Assembly: GCF_027942865.1 (NCBI RefSeq)
Contig: NC_134526.1
Coordinates: 6,017,284 to 6,081,283 of the forward strand
DNA: 64,000 nt
DNA from: Odontesthes bonariensis
Lineage: Eukaryota; Chordata; Actinopteri; Atheriniformes; Atherinopsidae
Direction: 5' to 3'
The notes under the pieces are model-generated. The model worked only from the letters and a program-made list of their open reading frames with translations, had not been told where the DNA came from and made no database searches. The position numbers were made by a program, and so were the translations under genes. Positions 58,604 through 64,000 of this stretch are shown one piece after another; position 1 is the stretch's first letter, and each line of letters begins with the position of its first letter.

Positions 58604-59011
58604 TCACAGATCAAACACCGGAGGCCTGTGGTAGCTGAGAGGCCTCTTCATGGTCGACTGCTTCCTGTTCTCCTTGGTGATAGGAATCAGGACCACGCCG
58701 ATCACAAAAACCATCAGTCCAATGGACAGCAGGGCCGGTCCCAGGATGCTGGCCACCTTCTTGCAGTGGCCGGCGAAGCCCAAGCCGCTGATGATGATGC
58801 CACAGGCCAGGAAGCTGCCTCCAGTGGACATGAGGTGGATGGGGAACCAGTAGACTTCACACCTGGTGCGGGAGTTCTCTGTGGTCCAGAGGGACTCGCT
58901 GCGGGACATGCTGAACACGGTGCTCTCTGTGTGGCTCGGAGGGGTCAGCTGGTCCCTGGACTGGGAGAGCGTGCACTCTCCCAGGGGGATGTCCTCTGGG
59001 CAGCCTGGCAT
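58604..59011 (-). CDS. PIRT: PIRT-like phosphoinositide-interacting regulator of TRP channels
   Basis: A 135-residue protein (human PIRT has 137) in one coding exon. It has a serine-rich N-terminal stretch, the family signature SRSESLWTTENS (36-47) and a first membrane helix at about 59-81 (HLMSTGGSFLACGIIISGLG). A second helix follows at about 87-110 (ASILGPALLSIGLMVFVIGV), then a basic stretch ITKENRKQSTMKR. In mammals PIRT is a two-pass membrane protein of sensory neurons that binds phosphoinositides through its basic C-terminal segment and modulates TRPV1 and TRPM8. The start at 59009-59011 is taken because a splice acceptor (TTGCTTCCACAG, ending at 59028) lies 16 bp upstream, which implies a non-coding 5' exon as in mammals. 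The frame runs open further upstream but that would be intron. Confidence 0.85.
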   Translation of the reverse strand: MPGCPEDIPLGECTLSQSRDQLTPPSHTESTVFSMSRSESLWTTENSRTRCEVYWFPIHLMSTGGSFLACGIIISGLGFAGHCKKVASILGPALLSIGLMVFVIGVVLIPITKENRKQSTMKRPLSYHRPPVFDL

Positions 59012-59246
59012 GACCTCTCGGATGACTCTGTGGAAGCAATTTGGTGTCATGATTAGTGCCACAAGGCCAGCGTTTTTGTGCTTGTTTGTTTCTGTTTCGT
59101 CTTTGTCTCTTCCTGTTTGTATGTTTGTTACCTTTTCCTTCCCCTTGCACTCTGTCACCTCTAGATCTGCCTACCTGCCACTCCACACCCGCCTTGCTGC
59201 TACAATCAAGCCACCTGGTTCCCATCTGCTCATCACCCAGGCTGTG

Positions 59247-59795
59247 TTGGAAACCGCATACTACATACTACATACTACATACTACATACTCATCGATCAG
59301 ACAGAAATCAGCCGGCCTGAAGCTGATTTCTCTTAATCTCTAAACTCTGTAAACTTTAGCAACATTTGAAACATTTTCAGGCGAGAAAGTAGTCGTTTAG
59401 ATCACCAACGTGTTGAAAACCTGACAAAATACCGGCTATTTACAATTTTGTTCCCACGAATTCGGCGCTACTAAAGCTAGCCGCAGTGAGCAACGCACTT
59501 CCGGTTATTTTCACAAAATAAAATACCCGTTGCCTTTTATCATAGGGAAAGCCATTACCATACAATTGGTGCTTTTGTTTTGAAAACAGGAAGTGAACCT
59601 ACCCTCGTTGTAGCTAGCTTGAAACAGTTGTTTGGACAGGAAATGTAGTTTGAGTATGAGTAGTAACCTCATGCTCACCACATTTCGGAGAATCTAGTAT
59701 GCATCCGGGAACTTCTCGCTTACTCAAACTCGCATACTAACTCAAAAAGTTAGTAGGAGTAGTGGGAGTAGTTGGAGAAGTATGCGGTTTCGAAC
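59247..59795 (-). mobile_element. DNA element family B, copy 2
   Basis: Inverted ends with 16 of 17 matches (GTTGGAAACCGCATACT and, inverted, GTTCGAAACCGCATACT). Near the left end a TACATAC microsatellite-like run occurs. The interior matches 21405-21926 in the opposite orientation. It lies about 235 bp upstream of the PIRT ATG, probably in the intron of its 5' UTR. Confidence 0.78.
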
Positions 59796-59799
59796 TCAG

Positions 59800-62700
59800 C
59801 CCCAGTCTGCATTTAGTTCCTGTCCTTTCTTCAGTTGCTGCCGGATCGTCTTTCTGTTCTCACGGTTTGTCAGAAGTGACTTCTAGCTGAGCACAGTCTA
59901 GTACTATCTAACTATCTGTAGCTAACGTAACTTTTTGTTCAGTTTCCTGACCTGCCTGCCCAGCCATCTCCTCAAACCAACCTGCAGCTATTTCTCCCTG
60001 GACCCCCTCTTCTCCAGCCCATAACCCCCTTGGACCAGAGCTCCTTATCATAAATAAACTTCTTCTTGGTCAGTTGGTGTCATATTTGGGTTCCAAGCAA
60101 AGGCGTGACAATTAGTTCCTGGAAAGCGGGTTTCTGTTTCTAAACTTTCTGCTAATAAGACAGCCTGGTCTTACAACTTCAAATCAAAAAGAGTTCATTT
60201 TATTTGGAAATATAAATCGTTTTTTTTTTTTTGTTTTCCAGGCCTGAAACGCATAATAAAGAACTGAAGGAATCTTCCCCATCTGTGAGATTCAAGGTAT
60301 TCTGCTTCCTGGACGTCCCACACAAGATTCTTTTGAGAGGATCAACATCTAAATTCAAAATAAGTTTTCTACCACAGCTCATCTTGCTGAATAGTTGTGC
60401 CACTGGACACTGCTCTGAAATGGGTGTGGCTCCCACTCTGACATTTTTCCGACTCTGTACTTCAATGTGTGCATGAACAGCATCTTTTCACCGTCTCACA
60501 ATGTGACAAAAGAGGGAGGCCACACATATACATATATATTTGAATGTGTGGTAAATGGGTGAGTGCATCTGAACAAAGTGAATTGAGTTTTAAAATCAGG
60601 GAGAAGAGAGGGTGAAGATCCTGCTGGTCTGGTTTAGAAGCAGCTGAGCACAGCCTGCCCGAGTTTACTGCATCACTGACGAGGTTTGGGCTCCACCCGA
60701 AACTACCTGGAAGGGAAAAAAAAGTGGCCAACAGCAGAAAACACTAAGGCCAAACCCCGGATGGTCACATGATGTTTGAGGAAATACCAGCTGGGCCCTT
60801 TCCACACACAAGCGCTGCTACACCTGTGTGCAACAGCAGAATTTGGTGCACTTCATCTTCACACAGACATTTGGTAAACAGATAAACAGGTGATGATTAG
60901 TCTAAATCTAATTTAGATTATTTCTATGCTGTGAAAAAAAAAGCTTCACACGCCCTCGTGACCTGTGGCTGGAAAACCTCTGGAGTCACATTATAGGCAT
61001 CTGTGAGCCATTTGTAATCACCAGTGTTAACGTTCTCAGCTTTACATCTAAAATACAAACGTCTGTCATTCCAAAATAAAACAGATCTAACTTAATTATG
61101 GAAAGAAAATTGTTTGAAAACGGATTGATTTGATTTTAAAGGCGAAAACGGCAAAACCAAAGCAAAGATGTTCACAATGATGATGAATCGCACAGAGATT
61201 ACACGTGCAATGCAACTTATAGTTTTGTCCTCGTTACGTGATTCAGGGGCGCGCACGTGTACGTGCACGGACCTTGCATCTTATGTTTGTACAGGACATC
61301 GAAGCGATTAAACTGCCTCCGAGCCCAGAGAAGTCGACGCTGCCCCCCTAACATAAGGCTAACACAAAGTTTGAACTGGCATTTGTGAATGTAACTCTGC
61401 ATTGTGGTGCTTGACAAAAGTTTCCCATTGCTAAAGCACTTGTCAATGCGGTTACATCAGCTATTGATGACTGACGGTTTTTGATGCCGTCTGAGGGCTC
61501 AGAGATCACGGGAGTCCAGCTCAGGCTCATTCCTTTGTCCTTTACACACTGAAATTCCTCCAGATTTCCTTGGGTGGAGTTATTTCTGCACTGTAGTAAG
61601 ACTGATATATAAACTCCTTCCAATCTTTATTTCATTTTAAAAGAATTAAAAATAGTCTTTGAATGTTTTTCTTTTCTTTTTATTAATTTTTTTATGTTTT
61701 GCAGGCGTGAAATACAAACATTTATATATAGAAACAAAGCAGGTTATCATTGAAATCACTGCAATATTACTATTATTATTATTAATATATTCATTCTTAA
61801 TGTTATTGATATATTTTGCTTACCCTGATCCCTACACTGATGAGGTGCGTCTTTCTTTTCATCGGCATACCAAATTGCTTCATCTTCACCCTTATGATGA
61901 GCTCCCTGCAACATTTAGCTGTGCTCTCACATGTGAACGGTTAAGGTTAGAATTAATCTACATTACTAGGTCTAGATGTTGCAAAATACATGGCGACAAG
62001 GTTTTTAAAAACTCTACACGCTATAAATGAATAGGTAGAAATTCCTTTGATCTAGTTAAAAATGCTGCACGTTTTTCCTGCTGAGATGATGCTAAATAAT
62101 ATAGAATATACTGAGAAATACTGTCTTTGCTGGACAAAAAGCTGACAAAATTGTTTCTAAATCAACATTATTTAGTTATTAAATAAAATTAGAAGTGTCA
62201 ATCCAAAATGGTACAGAACCTAAAAAATAAATGTTCATCTTTTCCGTGGGAACGGAAAGTTAAAACAGAATAAAGCTTTTCCCTTCTCACTTGTTCAGTC
62301 TTTAACTGAGCTGAACTAAGCAGCCTTGGACATTTTCTTCCCTCACTGTAAACCTAACGTTTGAAAAGACCCCCTGAGCCTTCCGTTAGACTTAAGTCAA
62401 GTTAGGACCAGGTCAATTCTCTGCCATCTTTAAAGCTTTTACTGGGCAGCAGCAGGTTTGGGAGGTCATTTCCAGCTAAAACGGATCATAAACATTCAAA
62501 TCTGCACTCTATCTACTCACCAGCAGAGGGCGACCGTTGTGATTGGAAAAAAAGAAGTCTGACTTGGTACCGATATCTATAAGAAAACAATTCAACTTTT
62601 CACTTGATCTGGGACCTCACTGAACATTTTACCTAAAGATTTCATGGTCACAGTCAATAATATTACATGTAAGATACAGCATGAGGTTAATCTAGTCAAT

Positions 62701-64000
62701 TCTGTTCCCATTCAGACTGATTTGAGATGGGCTACATTGTGACTGATTCACTGCAGATTAATGACAGCATGTAGTTTGCACTACACTTAAAAAGATGCAC
62801 ATGTGATGCACAGACTGCAGTGAAAACACTGAAGAAGCTTCAACATTAGTTTACAGACCAAAGAGGGACATCACCGCGGCTACGCCCATCTAGTCTCGGG
62901 TTTCCAGTCAATATTTACCCTCAAAAAGGTTAATCCTCGTTAATCTTTTATGACAGCAGCACACACACAATACATTAACGGAAACATTACAGAAAACATC
63001 GGAAAGGATGACTTTTTTCCACTTATTATCACTACAAACTGGAGTAAACAAAGATAGATAAACACCTACCTGTAAATTCTGGATCAAGTCTCCTTATCTG
63101 TATTTTCAAGCAAATCAACAATAAGCTGAAGTCACACTAAGATAGAAAAACATCCATATGTTTGAAGGAGATGACAAGAAAAACTTCCAGCCTCCTTTTG
63201 ACCAGAGAAACCAATAAAAGGCAGCCTACCCACCCCTCCGGCGCTTTCTCCACCTCCTCAGGAGAACCCTGTGACCACCATCATCTTACCATCATACACC
63301 ATTGCAGGCAGGCTGTCCTGATGTTACATCCAGGGCGAGAAGCTTGCCTTCAGGTCCCCAGAGGAAATCCACTGACCTCAAACTACTTAGGCTAACGTCT
63401 TCATTAGGCTCTAAAACCATTTCTGCAAATTCTCTGAACGGTTTGGTCGATGCCTTTTCTGTCTAAGATGCCTGATATTTTTCCAGGATTGCACAATGAG
63501 TGGAAAAAATATCTGCCTCAGTTGGCCGGAACTCTTTCCACACAAAGAGGAGCAGGGCAGGGCAGCGAATAGGAAATGTCTCTCTGTTACAGTTGGATGG
63601 ATGCAGCAGGCAATCAGCCGCACACAGACTTTCCAACATGTTGGCACAACATTGATCCCAAAGTGCCCTGCAGCCATAATTTTGTTCACTGAACATGGGA
63701 TCAATTAAATCTTTGTGGCAAAAATGAACCCCCCAGGAAGAGTAGAGGATTTAGGGTTGACTTTAGGATTCTCTCTTGTAATCTTGTCGTTTAGCTTCTT
63801 AAGTTACCTGCCACAGATGCACAGGAGGGAACACAAATATTGTTGCAATATGACACTCCTGCATCCACTAAACAGTGCAGAGATTACATTTGTTATCTTC
63901 GTTGCCATGTGTGCTCTTTCAAAAAGACACGAGTGTCAGTGTGTGGCCATTGATCAGAACACGAGCTCACACTTTAACGCAATTATGCACTACAGAGAGC
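59800..64000. other. Right end of window, no gene supported
   Basis: Frames at 60231-60476, 61659-62030, 63162-63395 and 63411-63704 have no confident family. The PIRT 5' exon and promoter may lie in this stretch but cannot be located by eye. The frame ending at 62030 may be a LINE C-terminal relic (SRCCKIHGDKVF). Confidence 0.45.

Noticed and set aside
59012-59158. Upstream extension of the PIRT frame
   Set aside because: A splice acceptor (TTGCTTCCACAG) lies 16 bp before the chosen ATG, and the upstream residues are unlike PIRT.
58628-59336. Plus-strand frames of 142 and 156 codons
   Set aside because: They are shadows of PIRT on the minus strand and have no family resemblance.
60231-60476. 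Frame preceded by a T-run and CAG as an exon
   Set aside because: The acceptor-like text is good, but the residues match no family seen by eye and no following donor was found.

Overview
This is vertebrate nuclear DNA, most likely from a ray-finned (teleost) fish. Genes have short exons with GT-AG introns. The intergenic and intronic DNA is packed with repeats typical of fish: internally deleted Tc1-like elements, many hAT-type elements with 8-bp target duplications, TTAA-flanked elements, L2-like LINE relics, a tRNA-derived SINE, MITEs and simple repeats. No rRNA or intact tRNA gene, CRISPR array or bacterial-type operon was seen.

Four protein-coding genes can be supported, all on the minus strand. 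The largest is FOXK2 (forkhead box K2). Its nine coding exons run from the ATG at 41073 to the TAG at 18607, every junction is GT-AG, and the exons join in phase to a predicted 602-residue protein with an FHA domain and a forkhead domain. A CpG-rich promoter with two CCAAT boxes lies at about 40750-41660. Upstream of FOXK2 lie two members of the TMEM238 family, a 77-aa TMEM238L-like small membrane protein (48850-49083) and a longer paralogue (51624-52115), and then a PIRT-like gene (58604-59011). TMEM238L and PIRT are also neighbours on human chromosome 17p, so this end of the window looks like conserved microsynteny, with FOXK2 (human 17q) joined to it here.

Layout. 1-1000: deleted Tc1-like element. 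1296-4110: a 33-bp minisatellite of about 85 units. 4713-4807: an ATCT microsatellite. 4845-5880: a nested hAT/SINE/helicase-fragment composite. 6-17 kb: mostly intergenic, with MITEs, a complete hAT element and a SINE. 17.2-41.1 kb: FOXK2 and its repeat-filled introns. 41.7-47 kb: intergenic, with a Tc1 copy. 47.3-48.5 kb: a MITE and a TTAA element. 48.8-52.2 kb: the TMEM238-family pair, separated by a LINE tail that has become a 55-bp tandem repeat. 52.5-57.6 kb: MITE, Tc1 copy in inverted orientation, LINE relic split by a hAT element, and another hAT element. 58.6-59.8 kb: PIRT and a DNA element. 60-64 kb: no supported gene.

The most notable features are how closely mobile elements approach FOXK2 splice sites (one TTAA element fills almost 90% of intron 4, and LINE and foldback ends lie 11 and 58 bp from acceptors), the stop-free minisatellite with higher-order block structure, the nested composite element, and the shared-junction family of Tc1 deletion derivatives. 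All product names come from recognising protein sequence by eye; no database search was run.
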